A stretch of 64,000 nt of DNA from Aestuariibaculum suncheonense (GTDB taxonomy: Bacteria; Bacteroidota; Bacteroidia; Flavobacteriales; Flavobacteriaceae). Shown piece by piece: positions 25,968 to 35,211 of the stretch. The position numbers were made by a program, and so were the translations under genes. The stretch is from assembly GCF_014596935.1 (NCBI RefSeq), contig NZ_JACVXC010000007.1, forward strand, positions 1 to 64,000, written 5' to 3'. Numbering within the stretch: position 1 is the first letter of the stretch; each line of letters starts with the position of its first letter. Under the pieces are notes generated by a model, which worked only from the letters and a program-made list of their open reading frames with translations, did no database searches and was not told the DNA's origin.

Positions 25968-27839
25968 TTATCTTCCCATATAAACCAATAAAACGGAAAT
26001 ATCGTTTGGTGAAACCCCACTTATTCTTGAAGCCTGAGAAACCGTTCTTGGTTGAATTTTTTTCAATTTTTCACGTGCCTCAAAACTCATCGAGTTGATT
26101 TGAGAATAATCAAAATTTTCAGGAATCTTGACATATTCCAATCGGCTTAATTTATCAGCATTGTTTTTTTCTTTAGCAATATACCCAGAATACTTAACCT
26201 GAATTTCGGCCTGCTCGATTACTTCTGCGTCTAAATTATTTTCCTGAATATAGCTTTCAACACTCTCAATTTTTCGCATGTCAGACATCTCAATATTAGG
26301 ACGTGCAAAGATTTTAAATATCTTTCCTGACTGATTTACTGGCGCTGAACTTTTACTCTCCAAAATAGGATTGATATCCTCTGGCTTTACGCTCGTCTCT
26401 TCAAAAAACGTCACGAATTTTTCAGCTGCTTCATGTTTTTCTTCCATGCGTCGTAAACGTTTTTCAGAAGCTAAACCTAATTCATAACCCTTAGGTGTTA
26501 AACGTAAATCAGCATTATCTTGTCTTAACAACGTACGATACTCAGCACGCGACGTAAACATACGATATGGCTCCTCTGTACCTTTTGTAATTAAATCATC
26601 AATTAAAACACCTATATATGCCTCATCGCGTTTCAACATAAACGGCTCTTTTTCCTGAACTTTTAAACTCGCATTAATGCCGGCCATCAAACCTTGAGAA
26701 GCTGCCTCTTCATAACCCGTTGTTCCGTTAATCTGACCCGCAAAATACAAACCATTAATTAACTTAGTTTCTAAGGTATGTTTTAACTGTGTTGGCGGAA
26801 AATAATCGTACTCGATAGCGTAACCAGGCCTAAAGAATTTTACGTTCTCGAAACCTGCAACAGATCGCAATGCTTTAAACTGAACATCCTCTGGAAGCGA
26901 AGTTGAAAATCCGTTTACATATACTTCGCATGTATGCCATCCTTCCGGTTCAATAAATAGTTGATGACGATCTTTATCTGCAAAACGATTAATTTTATCT
27001 TCGATTGACGGACAATAACGAGGCCCCAAACTTTTAATTCGACCATTAAACATTGGCGAACGATCGAACCCTTCACGTAGTAAATCATGAACCAATTCAC
27101 TCGTGTAAGTCATATGACAGGAACGCTGTTTTACTAGTGGTTTTGTAACATCCAAATACGAGAATTTTTCAGGATTATCATCACCTGGCTGCTCAGTCAT
27201 TTTAGAATAATCTAACGAACGCCCATCCACTCGAGGTGGTGTTCCTGTTTTCATTCTTCCCGAATCGAAACCCAAATCTACTAATTGTTCAGTAATTCCA
27301 GTTGCTGCTTTTTCACCAGCTCTACCTCCACCAAAATTTTTATCTCCTATATGAATTAATCCATTTAAAAAAGTTCCGTTAGTTAACACCACAGACTTAC
27401 CTTTAATCTCAACCCCAAGAGATGTTCTCACCCCCACAACTTGATCGTCTTCGATAAGTAATCCGGAAACCATTTCCTGATAAAAATCTAAATTAGGAGT
27501 ACCCTCTAAAAGCATACGCCAATCTTCCGCAAAACGCATACGATCACTCTGAACTCTCGGACTCCACATGGCTGGCCCTTTAGACTTATTAAGCATTTTA
27601 AATTGAATAGCCGATGTGTCAGAGACAATACCGCTGTACCCTCCAAGCGCATCAATTTCACGCACAATTTGCCCTTTAGCAATACCCCCCATAGCAGGAT
27701 TACAAGACATCTGTGCAATGTTTTGCAGGTTCATTGTAATAAGTAATGTTTTACTTCCCATGTTGGCAGCAGCAGCAGCAGCTTCACTACCAGCATGACC
27801 AGCACCAACAACTATAACATCATATACATCACTAAACAT
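25968..27839 (-). CDS. mnmG: tRNA uridine-5-carboxymethylaminomethyl modification enzyme MnmG (GidA)
   Basis: A 623-residue FAD enzyme that with MnmE modifies U34 of tRNAs. Visible motifs are the FAD-binding GAGHAGSEA (12-20), MSCNPAMGGIAKG (about 44-56), SDRMRFAEDWR, the KTGTPPRVD and YCPSIEDK blocks, GYEEAASQGLMAGINA, and the C-terminal helical domain ending ISGVSPNDISVLLVYMGR. All are typical of GidA. It is bracketed by two parS-like palindromes, one in its 5' leader and one after its stop codon. Confidence 0.97.
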   Translation of the reverse strand: MFSDVYDVIVVGAGHAGSEAAAAAANMGSKTLLITMNLQNIAQMSCNPAMGGIAKGQIVREIDALGGYSGIVSDTSAIQFKMLNKSKGPAMWSPRVQSDRMRFAEDWRMLLEGTPNLDFYQEMVSGLLIEDDQVVGVRTSLGVEIKGKSVVLTNGTFLNGLIHIGDKNFGGGRAGEKAATGITEQLVDLGFDSGRMKTGTPPRVDGRSLDYSKMTEQPGDDNPEKFSYLDVTKPLVKQRSCHMTYTSELVHDLLREGFDRSPMFNGRIKSLGPRYCPSIEDKINRFADKDRHQLFIEPEGWHTCEVYVNGFSTSLPEDVQFKALRSVAGFENVKFFRPGYAIEYDYFPPTQLKHTLETKLINGLYFAGQINGTTGYEEAASQGLMAGINASLKVQEKEPFMLKRDEAYIGVLIDDLITKGTEEPYRMFTSRAEYRTLLRQDNADLRLTPKGYELGLASEKRLRRMEEKHEAAEKFVTFFEETSVKPEDINPILESKSSAPVNQSGKIFKIFARPNIEMSDMRKIESVESYIQENNLDAEVIEQAEIQVKYSGYIAKEKNNADKLSRLEYVKIPENFDYSQINSMSFEAREKLKKIQPRTVSQASRISGVSPNDISVLLVYMGR

Positions 27840-27857
27840 AACTTTCCTTTTTAAGAT

Positions 27858-27873
27858 TGTTCCACGTGGAACA
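27858..27873. promoter_or_regulatory. parS-like site in the mnmG leader (TGTTCCACGTGGAACA)
   Basis: A perfect 16-bp palindrome identical in form to chromosomal parS sites recognised by ParB (consensus TGTTNCACGTGNAACA). It lies 19 bp upstream of the mnmG ATG and downstream of its predicted promoter. parA/parB are not in this window. Confidence 0.75.
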
Positions 27874-27898
27874 CTAACAATTTTTAAATTTGAGTTTG

Positions 27899-27931
27899 CA
27901 AATATACACTGATTTCGTGAATATTAAGCAA
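27899..27931 (-). promoter_or_regulatory. Predicted mnmG promoter
   Basis: On the minus strand TTG (27931-27929), 22 bp, then TATATTTG (27906-27899), matching the Bacteroidetes TTG/TAnnTTTG promoter. The -33 part overlaps the end of ybeY. Confidence 0.5.
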
Positions 27932-28334
27932 GTTGATTAATGTAGAAATCTTCCTTCTCTCGCATCAAAGCCGCCTCTGTTTCCGATTTGTCTTTATAAC
28001 CACAATAATGCAACACACCATGCACGATAACGCGCTGCAATTCTTTATAGAAATCTACCTTAAAATCTTTGGCATTATCCTCTACGCGCTCTACAGAAAT
28101 AAAAATATCACCCTGTATTAATTTTCCAACCGTATAGTCAAAACTAATAATATCTGTTAAGGTATCATGGTCCAGAAATTCTAAATTTAACTTATGAAGA
28201 TATTCATCATCACAAAACACATAATTAATCTCCTCTAATTTGTATCCTTCATTGGAAATAACACCCGTAATCCAGGTTGCTAATTCATCTTCATTTTCGA
28301 TATTAAAATCGGTTTCGTAATTGAAATTAATCAT
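27924..28334 (-). CDS. ybeY: Endoribonuclease YbeY (16S rRNA maturation)
   Basis: A 136-residue metal-dependent RNase acting in rRNA 3' processing and ribosome quality control. DTLTDIISFDY and VIVHGVLHYCGYKDKSE are the family signatures. The canonical motif is HGxLHLxGYDH; here the third His is replaced, reading HGVLHYCGYKDK, a variant I have seen as usual in Bacteroidetes. It overlaps the DUF4175 gene upstream by 8 bp, so the two are co-transcribed. Confidence 0.92.
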   Translation of the reverse strand: MINFNYETDFNIENEDELATWITGVISNEGYKLEEINYVFCDDEYLHKLNLEFLDHDTLTDIISFDYTVGKLIQGDIFISVERVEDNAKDFKVDFYKELQRVIVHGVLHYCGYKDKSETEAALMREKEDFYINQLA

Positions 28335-31300
28335 GGTTTTGTCTAAAATAAACTTGTACTTTCTTTTTATAATCCGGCTGCAAAGGTAGTGTTTGTTTAT
28401 TCAATATTTCAGTTGTATTAAAATATTGCTTTACGTCTGGCAGTTTATTGTTTATTGTATTTTGAAAACTTTTATTATTCGTTTCAGATTCACGCTTATT
28501 ATCCTCCCCTTGTTGAAAGGTAGCGTTCTCCATTTTCAATAACTGATGTTTTAAATTCATCATTTTTTGAAGTGTTTGATTCGTAAATCCTTTATTCAAC
28601 AAATCCATTTCAATCTGTTCCATATTCCTAACTAACCGATCTGAATTCGCATTCCTGCCTTCCTTAGCTAAACGATCTTCTAAGGCATTTCGCAACTCCT
28701 GCTGACGTTGATAAATCTCATATAACATCCCATTAAGTTCCTCATTATTGCCTTCTCCATCCTGATTCATTTCCCCTGATTCACCAGACTTGCCATCCTT
28801 TCCTTTCTCTCCTTCCTTTTCTCCTTGATTATCTTTTTGGTCACCTTCTCCTTCTTCGTCCTTTGGCTGTCCTTCCTCACTCTTTTTCATACCCTCCTGC
28901 ATCATTTCGTTAAGTTGCTCCTGACTCATAATAATATCTGGTAATTGCATCTCTCCCTGTCCACTTGAACTCTGTGACATATTCAATTGCTCTTCCATAT
29001 TATCAAGAACTGAACTTAAAAAATTAGCCAGATTATTAGCGGCAGTGACCGTGAACTGTTGATTGGAAATACCTTGATAAATCTGTCCTTCTGCAAAATA
29101 ACTTAAAGCTTTATCTACGTTATAATATACTTCAGTAATTTCCTTATTAACCTGTTCAGATAATTTTGGCTGACGCAACGACAAGGCAAACAAACTATCA
29201 TCCACATGTTCAAAATGCTCTCTTAAATTATTTTGCATTTTAAGATAACTAGCATACTTACTGTGCCCCTCTTCTATGCCTTTAAACTGATTCATCAAAG
29301 CTTCTTCATCGAATGAAAATAACACCAGATTATCCAATATTTGACGGAGCATGTCTACGTCCTCCTGCATTTGTTCACCACCTCCGGCTTGCATAGAAGA
29401 CTGCATTTGCTCGCTTAACTTCTTCATCTTATCCGATGCTTTTTTCTGACTTTCCTTAGCCTGTTTCATAGCTTTATTGTCTTGCTGTTGCTTTGGCTCC
29501 TCTTCTGAATTATTCTCCTGATTCTCCTCTAAAGCATCCGATGCATTTTGCTGTTCTTTTTTAATGTCGTTTTCTTCAAGCTTGTCCTGAGGAATATCGA
29601 TAGGCTTTCTCAAACCTTTACTTTCCTTACTCAAATCATCTAATTCCTTCGTAAACTCATCAAACTGCTTGTTAAGTTCCTCTTGCTTTTCTTTAGTATT
29701 ATTTTCTAAATTCTCTTCAGATAATTTATCCTGATCATTAGCCATCTTCATTAAGTCATCTTTCAACTTATCAAGCTTTTGTTGTACATAAAAACGTTTG
29801 GTTAATTCCAACAATTGTTCCAAACTGCGCTTCTTGTTTTTGTTTTGCTTAGCCAGTTCCTCAAGTCGATTAGCTAATTGCTCTTTAGTAATCTTATCTT
29901 TAAATTTTTCCAATTCCTCAAGCAACTTTTCGTCCTCTTTTAACTTTTCCTCATTCTCTTGAAGTCGATTTTTTAAATCTTCCTTGAAAGCATCATCCTT
30001 TTTATCCTGCGGAAAATTTTCAACATTATCTTTCAATTTCTTATTGAAATTTTTCATCAACTCATCCTGCTGCTTTTGACGCTCCAGAAAAGATTCTAAT
30101 TTCTTCTTATCATTAAAATTTAAAGTTTCCTTTTCCTTTTGAGTATTCGATAATTCTTCAAGTTGTTTCTCCTGTTCTTCAAAATTCTTAAGAGATTTAT
30201 TCAAATCTTTAATAGTCTCCTTTTGTTCCTGAAGGTTTTTCTGAGTTTCTTCATCAACAGTACGTTTTCTATAACTGAAAACATTTGATTTAACAGTTTT
30301 ATATCGGTTAACCTGGTCATTATCAGCAACTTGAAAATACAATTCATACGATACACCATCCTGAATATCAACATTATACGGAAACGATATCATAAAATCA
30401 TCGAAATTTGAATTGGCTACATTCAAATCAACCTTTTTAATTTTTGAAGCATCATCGGAAGGATAGTAAACCAATTCTAACTTTGTGAACCCGTAATCAT
30501 CACTCACCTGACCGCGAAAATATAGCGTCTGCAAATCGAGACTATCTACTTTCATTTCTACATTCAATTCAGGGTAAGCATCTTTAATCACATCCATTGA
30601 GAATCCTAAGTTTTCGTAATTTCTTAAATACGCATTACTGGTACTTAAGTTATAATTGAAATTATTAAAAACTTGTTTAGAAGCCATAAACGAATTATCC
30701 TTTTCCTTTGAAAACAGCGTCGTATCATTGGCATACAAATACACTTCGGAAGTAGACTTAGTCTTTAAATTCCAACTTACTCTTGTGCCTTCAGGAACGA
30801 TAGCGTTACCGGTACTTTTTAAAATTTCATCTTGCTTATTCGTATAAGCAGGGTAATCTAAAACCATCTGAAAATCTAATAGTGATGGCACTTCAATAAG
30901 CTGTAAAGTATAAGGCTTAGAAGTTACCCCATTGGCTTGCAATTCGAATGTGATATCTGACTTTGGTTTTGAAAAGACATACTCAAACTCCCCCACTCCG
31001 GTTTGCTGCAAATAATACATTTCATCGTTATAACGTATTTCTGCATTTTCAGGAGTTAATGATCCTGATGTCCGAACCAATAATTTAAAATCTTTATCCT
31101 CTAAAGCATTTAAATTATCATTCAAAACAAAAAACTGAAAAGGCGATGGTGGTTCATAAGCAGTTTTATAATGTACTACCCGTTTATAGCTATCGCTAAA
31201 CCAATTGAAATTTCCAGTCAAAGAAACTGCTAAAAAAATAACCAGTGGAATAGCTGCATACTTTAAGTAATGCAAATTACTTTTGAAATTGACCGCCAAC

Positions 31301-31722
31301 TTAAACGGAATTGGAGACAACTCTAACGACTTCTGTTCAATACTCGCTAAAAGCAATTCACTTTTATCACCATTTTGATGTAACTGAAGTACATTTAACA
31401 GCTTATCTTTAACCTCGGGAAAATGGGTGCCAATAATTTTTGAAGCCTGTTCGTAATCAATTCCTTTTTGAAGCTTAAATAATTTAGTGAGTGGCCAAAC
31501 AATAAATTTAGTGAGTAAACCTATCTCAACGGTAATAAAAAGCCAAAACAAAATAGTACGTGCCCTGGTGCTTAGCCACAACATATACTCCACAAGCAAG
31601 GTTCCTAAAAAGTAAAGCAACCCAATGGCAAAAAACAGAATGATACCTTTAAGCAATTCGTTAAAATAGTAACGTTTTATAAACCCTTCTAGCTTTTCTT
31701 GTATGTTATTAAAATTTGTCAC
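28327..31722 (-). CDS. DUF4175 family large membrane protein
   Basis: A 1131-residue protein with membrane segments at about 20-45, 52-75 and 153-172, then a beta-rich periplasmic region (about 180-510), and from about 515 a very long Lys/Glu/Gln/Asn-rich coiled coil (LKNFEEQEKQLEELSNTQKE, KLKEDEKLLEELEKFKDK). A low-complexity acidic-glycine stretch (EEGEGDQKDNQGEKEGEKG) follows. It fits DUF4175, a Bacteroidetes family without a known role, probably structural in the envelope. It is divergent from gltX and overlaps ybeY by 8 bp. Confidence 0.85.
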   Translation of the reverse strand: MTNFNNIQEKLEGFIKRYYFNELLKGIILFFAIGLLYFLGTLLVEYMLWLSTRARTILFWLFITVEIGLLTKFIVWPLTKLFKLQKGIDYEQASKIIGTHFPEVKDKLLNVLQLHQNGDKSELLLASIEQKSLELSPIPFKLAVNFKSNLHYLKYAAIPLVIFLAVSLTGNFNWFSDSYKRVVHYKTAYEPPSPFQFFVLNDNLNALEDKDFKLLVRTSGSLTPENAEIRYNDEMYYLQQTGVGEFEYVFSKPKSDITFELQANGVTSKPYTLQLIEVPSLLDFQMVLDYPAYTNKQDEILKSTGNAIVPEGTRVSWNLKTKSTSEVYLYANDTTLFSKEKDNSFMASKQVFNNFNYNLSTSNAYLRNYENLGFSMDVIKDAYPELNVEMKVDSLDLQTLYFRGQVSDDYGFTKLELVYYPSDDASKIKKVDLNVANSNFDDFMISFPYNVDIQDGVSYELYFQVADNDQVNRYKTVKSNVFSYRKRTVDEETQKNLQEQKETIKDLNKSLKNFEEQEKQLEELSNTQKEKETLNFNDKKKLESFLERQKQQDELMKNFNKKLKDNVENFPQDKKDDAFKEDLKNRLQENEEKLKEDEKLLEELEKFKDKITKEQLANRLEELAKQNKNKKRSLEQLLELTKRFYVQQKLDKLKDDLMKMANDQDKLSEENLENNTKEKQEELNKQFDEFTKELDDLSKESKGLRKPIDIPQDKLEENDIKKEQQNASDALEENQENNSEEEPKQQQDNKAMKQAKESQKKASDKMKKLSEQMQSSMQAGGGEQMQEDVDMLRQILDNLVLFSFDEEALMNQFKGIEEGHSKYASYLKMQNNLREHFEHVDDSLFALSLRQPKLSEQVNKEITEVYYNVDKALSYFAEGQIYQGISNQQFTVTAANNLANFLSSVLDNMEEQLNMSQSSSGQGEMQLPDIIMSQEQLNEMMQEGMKKSEEGQPKDEEGEGDQKDNQGEKEGEKGKDGKSGESGEMNQDGEGNNEELNGMLYEIYQRQQELRNALEDRLAKEGRNANSDRLVRNMEQIEMDLLNKGFTNQTLQKMMNLKHQLLKMENATFQQGEDNKRESETNNKSFQNTINNKLPDVKQYFNTTEILNKQTLPLQPDYKKKVQVYFRQNHD

Positions 31723-31792
31723 AGATATTGGCTTTATAACCTATAAAGCTACAATTTTATTTTTTAGAGTGTCTATATAAATGTGTTAATTG

Positions 31793-31800
31793 TATCTTTG
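31793..31800 (+). promoter_or_regulatory. -7 box of gltX promoter (TATCTTTG)
   Basis: A perfect TAnnTTTG 17 bp before the gltX ATG. No -33 TTG at the normal distance. Confidence 0.5.
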
Positions 31801-31817
31801 CAGCAAATTTTTCAAAC

Positions 31818-33329
31818 ATGACTAAAGATGTTCGTGTGCGTTTCGCACCAAGCCCAACCGGACCACTACACATAGGTGGGGTTCGTACTGCATTATTTAA
31901 CTATTTATTTGCCAAAAAACACAACGGTACATTTATTCTTAGAATTGAAGATACCGATCAAAACCGTTATGTTGAAGGCGCTGAAAAATACATTATCAAT
32001 GCATTAAACTGGTGTGGTATTCCTTACGATGAAGGTATTGATAAAAACGAAAAATTCGGACCTTACAGACAAAGCGAGCGTAAACATTTATACAAACAAT
32101 ATGCTGAAGAATTAATTGCTAAAGGTCACGCTTATTACGCTTTTGATACTTCCGAAGCTTTAGATGCGCATAGAAAAGATCATGAAGAAAAAGGAAAAAC
32201 TTTTATCTATAACTGGCATAATCGCCTAAAACTAAACAACTCCTTATCGCTTAGTACTGAAGAGGTTCAAGCAAAATTAGATGCCGGCGAAGATTACGTG
32301 ATTCGTTTTAAAAGTCCACAGGATGAAACGCTTCATTTAAAAGATATTATTCGCGGTGAAATTAAAATAGATACAAACACTTTAGATGATAAAGTGCTGT
32401 TTAAAAGTGACGGTATGCCAACTTACCACTTGGCTAATATTGTAGACGACCATTTAATGGAAATCTCTCATGTTATTCGTGGTGAAGAATGGTTACCAAG
32501 TTTAGCTTTACACTATCAGCTATACGACGCTTTTGGATGGGAAGCTCCAGAATTCGCACACTTACCTCTAATTCTTAAACCAACCGGAAAAGGAAAATTA
32601 AGTAAGCGTGATGGTGATAAATTAGGCTTCCCTGTATTTCCATTAGAATGGAACGACCCGAATACTAATGAAGTATCTCGTGGTTATAAAGAAGACGGGT
32701 ATTTTGCTGAATCAGTTGTTAACTTCTTAGCCTTCTTAGGATGGAATCCTGGAACCGAACAGGAAATTTTTAGCTTAGAAGAATTAATTGCTGCTTTTGA
32801 TCTAGAACGTGTGAATAAATCTGGTGCACGTTTCGACCCTGATAAAATTAAATGGTTTAATCACCATTACATGCAGGAACAATTCAATGAGGATTTGGCT
32901 GAAGCTTTCAAAGCACAACATGCAGAATTAGTAGATATCGATAATGAATATATTGCTTTAGTAATCGGGTTAGTAAAAGAACGAGCCGCCTTTGTAAGCG
33001 ACTTCTGGGAACTAAGTCATTACTTCTTTACTGCTCCAACCACATACGATGAAAAGGCCTCTAAAAAAGCATTTAAAGATGGTACAAAAGAAATTTTAAC
33101 TCAAGTAGCATCAATTATCGAAGCTAATAAAGATTTTACCGCAGAAACGCTTCAAAATGAAATTAAAGGCTGGATTACATCTAACGAAATTGGTTTCGGA
33201 CAAGTGATGATGCCCTTACGTTTAGCCTTAGTTGGAGCCTTACAAGGCCCAGATGTGTTTGATATTATTTACATGATTGGAAAAACGGAAACCATCAAAC
33301 GTATACAAAACGTTATAACAACATTGTAA
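31818..33329 (+). CDS. gltX: Glutamyl-tRNA synthetase
   Basis: A 503-residue class I aminoacyl-tRNA synthetase charging tRNA-Glu. The HIGH motif is PSPTGPLHIGGVRTALFN (12-29), the KMSKS loop is GKLSKRDG, and RIEDTDQNR and SHVIRGEEWLPS are typical of GluRS. A separate glnS is present at 40160-42178, so this GluRS is presumably discriminating. It is divergent from the DUF4175 gene and followed by a strong terminator. Confidence 0.97.
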   Translation: MTKDVRVRFAPSPTGPLHIGGVRTALFNYLFAKKHNGTFILRIEDTDQNRYVEGAEKYIINALNWCGIPYDEGIDKNEKFGPYRQSERKHLYKQYAEELIAKGHAYYAFDTSEALDAHRKDHEEKGKTFIYNWHNRLKLNNSLSLSTEEVQAKLDAGEDYVIRFKSPQDETLHLKDIIRGEIKIDTNTLDDKVLFKSDGMPTYHLANIVDDHLMEISHVIRGEEWLPSLALHYQLYDAFGWEAPEFAHLPLILKPTGKGKLSKRDGDKLGFPVFPLEWNDPNTNEVSRGYKEDGYFAESVVNFLAFLGWNPGTEQEIFSLEELIAAFDLERVNKSGARFDPDKIKWFNHHYMQEQFNEDLAEAFKAQHAELVDIDNEYIALVIGLVKERAAFVSDFWELSHYFFTAPTTYDEKASKKAFKDGTKEILTQVASIIEANKDFTAETLQNEIKGWITSNEIGFGQVMMPLRLALVGALQGPDVFDIIYMIGKTETIKRIQNVITTL

Positions 33330-33348
33330 TTAAAATTATTTTTATACA

Positions 33349-33381
33349 AAAACGCCATCCTCAATTTGAAGATGGCGTTTT
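33349..33381. terminator. Bidirectional terminator after gltX
   Basis: AAAACGCCATC (33349-33359) and GATGGCGTTTT (33371-33381) form an 11-bp stem with an 11-nt loop, followed by CATTTTT. It serves gltX and the convergent barrel protein gene. Confidence 0.9.
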
Positions 33382-33402
33382 CATTTTTATACGAATTTAG
33401 AA

Positions 33403-34098
33403 TTAAAAGGATACATTCAATCCTAAAACCAGCATGGTTTGATTCCCTTTAAACGTAGACTTTCCGCCTTCAGTATTTAAAACTTTACCGTTTAAACGCT
33501 TCAAAATATTGGTGGCTCCATAAATGTACTGGGCACGTAACTTCACATACTTATATCCAGCCGTTATCCCTACAACTCCATTAAGATTAAAATTAGAAAT
33601 ACTCGCAATTTCTGACGCATTTAACCCATCATAATTACTGATTTTATATTCTCCTTGTGATTTATCCTTCATTTCCAAATCACTGTTATATTGAAACATA
33701 GGCCCTAAATCAATGGTTACATCTGGCGTCCCTAATTTAATATGCCCTAATAAAGCAATTTGAGCGGCAAACATTTTATAATTAACAAAGGATTCCATTT
33801 CTAAAGATGGTTCAGATGCTCTATATGGTCGGGCCAAAATTCCCAATTTACTTTCAGAAAGCTGCATCCCAAAACTTACATTATACCAACGGTGTGGAAT
33901 ATCTACCGTTGCCCACATACCACCGAGAAAACCCCATTCTTTGCTCGTGGTAAAATTGTCGGTTGCAATATCAAACTGCGTCATCCCGCCAAAGATGGAA
34001 AACCCGTTTGTAATGTGATAATTTCGATGTTGAGAAAAACTTGTTGTAACAAAACATAGCATAAATGCTACTAATAGTAAAGATTGCTTATAATTCAT
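33403..34098 (-). CDS. Outer-membrane beta-barrel protein of unknown function
   Basis: A 231-residue protein with a signal peptide (to about 22, FVTTSFSQ) and alternating hydrophobic/polar strands (FLGGMWATVDIPHRW, MFAAQIALLGHIKLG, VVGITAGYKYVKLRAQYIYG) ending in phenylalanine (VLGLNVSF), the pattern of a small outer-membrane barrel such as the PorT/OmpW-like groups. I cannot assign a substrate or partner. A -7 box (TATATTTG) lies at 34117-34124 on the minus strand. Confidence 0.7.
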   Translation of the reverse strand: MNYKQSLLLVAFMLCFVTTSFSQHRNYHITNGFSIFGGMTQFDIATDNFTTSKEWGFLGGMWATVDIPHRWYNVSFGMQLSESKLGILARPYRASEPSLEMESFVNYKMFAAQIALLGHIKLGTPDVTIDLGPMFQYNSDLEMKDKSQGEYKISNYDGLNASEIASISNFNLNGVVGITAGYKYVKLRAQYIYGATNILKRLNGKVLNTEGGKSTFKGNQTMLVLGLNVSF

Positions 34099-34116
34099 TG
34101 GTTAGTAGTTTGTAAC

Positions 34117-34124
34117 CAAATATA
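34117..34124 (-). promoter_or_regulatory. -7 box of the barrel protein gene (TATATTTG)
   Basis: A perfect TAnnTTTG on the minus strand, 18 bp before the start codon. Confidence 0.45.
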
Positions 34125-34174
34125 ACATATAATTTTAGTATCTTAATTTATTCTAACTCTTTAAATAACACATT

Positions 34175-35095
34175 ATGTCATTCTCATTGCCCATTTTTCT
34201 GTTTTTAGGAATCGTCGTTCTGATATTTTCCTTTTTCACTGTAAAACAACAAACAGCCGCTATTGTTGAGCGCTTTGGTAGGTTTCAAATCATTCGTCAC
34301 TCTGGTTTACAACTAAAAATTCCATTGGTAGACAAAATCGCGGGAAGACTCAGTTTAAAGATTCAACAACTCGATGTTATTATTGAAACCAAAACTTTAG
34401 ATGATGTATTTGTGCGTTTAAAAGTATCTGTACAGTACAAAGTGATAAAAGATAAAGTTTATGATGCGTTTTATAAATTAGATTATCCTCATGACCAGAT
34501 TACCAGTTATGTTTTCGACGTGGTTCGTGCCGAAGTCCCTAAAATGAAACTGGACGATGTATTCGTAAAGAAAGATGATATTGCCCTAGCGGTAAAAGCT
34601 GAATTAAATGACGCCATGCTGGATTACGGTTTTGATATTATTAAAACCTTAGTAACCGATATTGATCCGGATCCTCAGGTTAAAGCCGCCATGAACCGTA
34701 TCAATGCAGCCGACCGCGAAAAAACAGCTGCGCAATATGAAGGGGATGCACAACGTATTTTAATCGTTGAAAAAGCAAAAGCTGAAGCCGAAAGCAAGCG
34801 TTTACAAGGACAAGGTATTGCCGATCAACGTCGTGAAATTGCACGTGGCCTTGAAGAGTCTGTCGATGTATTAAATCGAGTGGGTATTAATAGTCAGGAA
34901 GCCTCTGCTTTAATTGTCGTAACTCAGCATTATGACACCCTTCAAGCCATTGGAAGCGAAACGAACAGTAACCTGATTCTACTTCCTAATTCACCGCAGG
35001 CTGGAAGCAATATGCTAAATGATATGGTGGCAAGTTTTACGGCGAGTAATCAAATTGGTGAGGCCATGAAAGAAAATAAAAAGAAAAATTCTTAA
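34175..35095 (+). CDS. SPFH/Band 7 (stomatin-like) membrane protein
   Basis: A 306-residue protein with one N-terminal membrane helix (about 3-22), then an SPFH domain (AAIVERFGRFQIIRHSGLQLKIP, RLKVSVQYKVIKDKVYDAFYKL, FDVVRAEVPKMKLDDVF) and a helical C-terminal part rich in Ala/Glu/Lys (KAKAEAESKRLQGQGIADQR) that oligomerises in this family. Such proteins form large rings at the membrane and modulate proteases or membrane microdomains. No partner NfeD-type gene is adjacent; it stands alone on the plus strand with its own terminator. Confidence 0.92.
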   Translation: MSFSLPIFLFLGIVVLIFSFFTVKQQTAAIVERFGRFQIIRHSGLQLKIPLVDKIAGRLSLKIQQLDVIIETKTLDDVFVRLKVSVQYKVIKDKVYDAFYKLDYPHDQITSYVFDVVRAEVPKMKLDDVFVKKDDIALAVKAELNDAMLDYGFDIIKTLVTDIDPDPQVKAAMNRINAADREKTAAQYEGDAQRILIVEKAKAEAESKRLQGQGIADQRREIARGLEESVDVLNRVGINSQEASALIVVTQHYDTLQAIGSETNSNLILLPNSPQAGSNMLNDMVASFTASNQIGEAMKENKKKNS

Positions 35096-35113
35096 TCACC
35101 TAAAACCTTCCAT

Positions 35114-35151
35114 AAAAAAAAAGCATTTCAAAATTTGAAATGCTTTTTTTT
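35114..35151. terminator. Terminator after the SPFH gene
   Basis: AGCATTTCAAA and TTTGAAATGCT arms flanked by long A and T tracts; it can work in both directions. Confidence 0.9.
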
Positions 35152-35211
35152 CCTAATTAACTAAAAATTATGACGCTGTAACTCTCAATTTTCAGCGGCA
35201 ATACTAACCTG

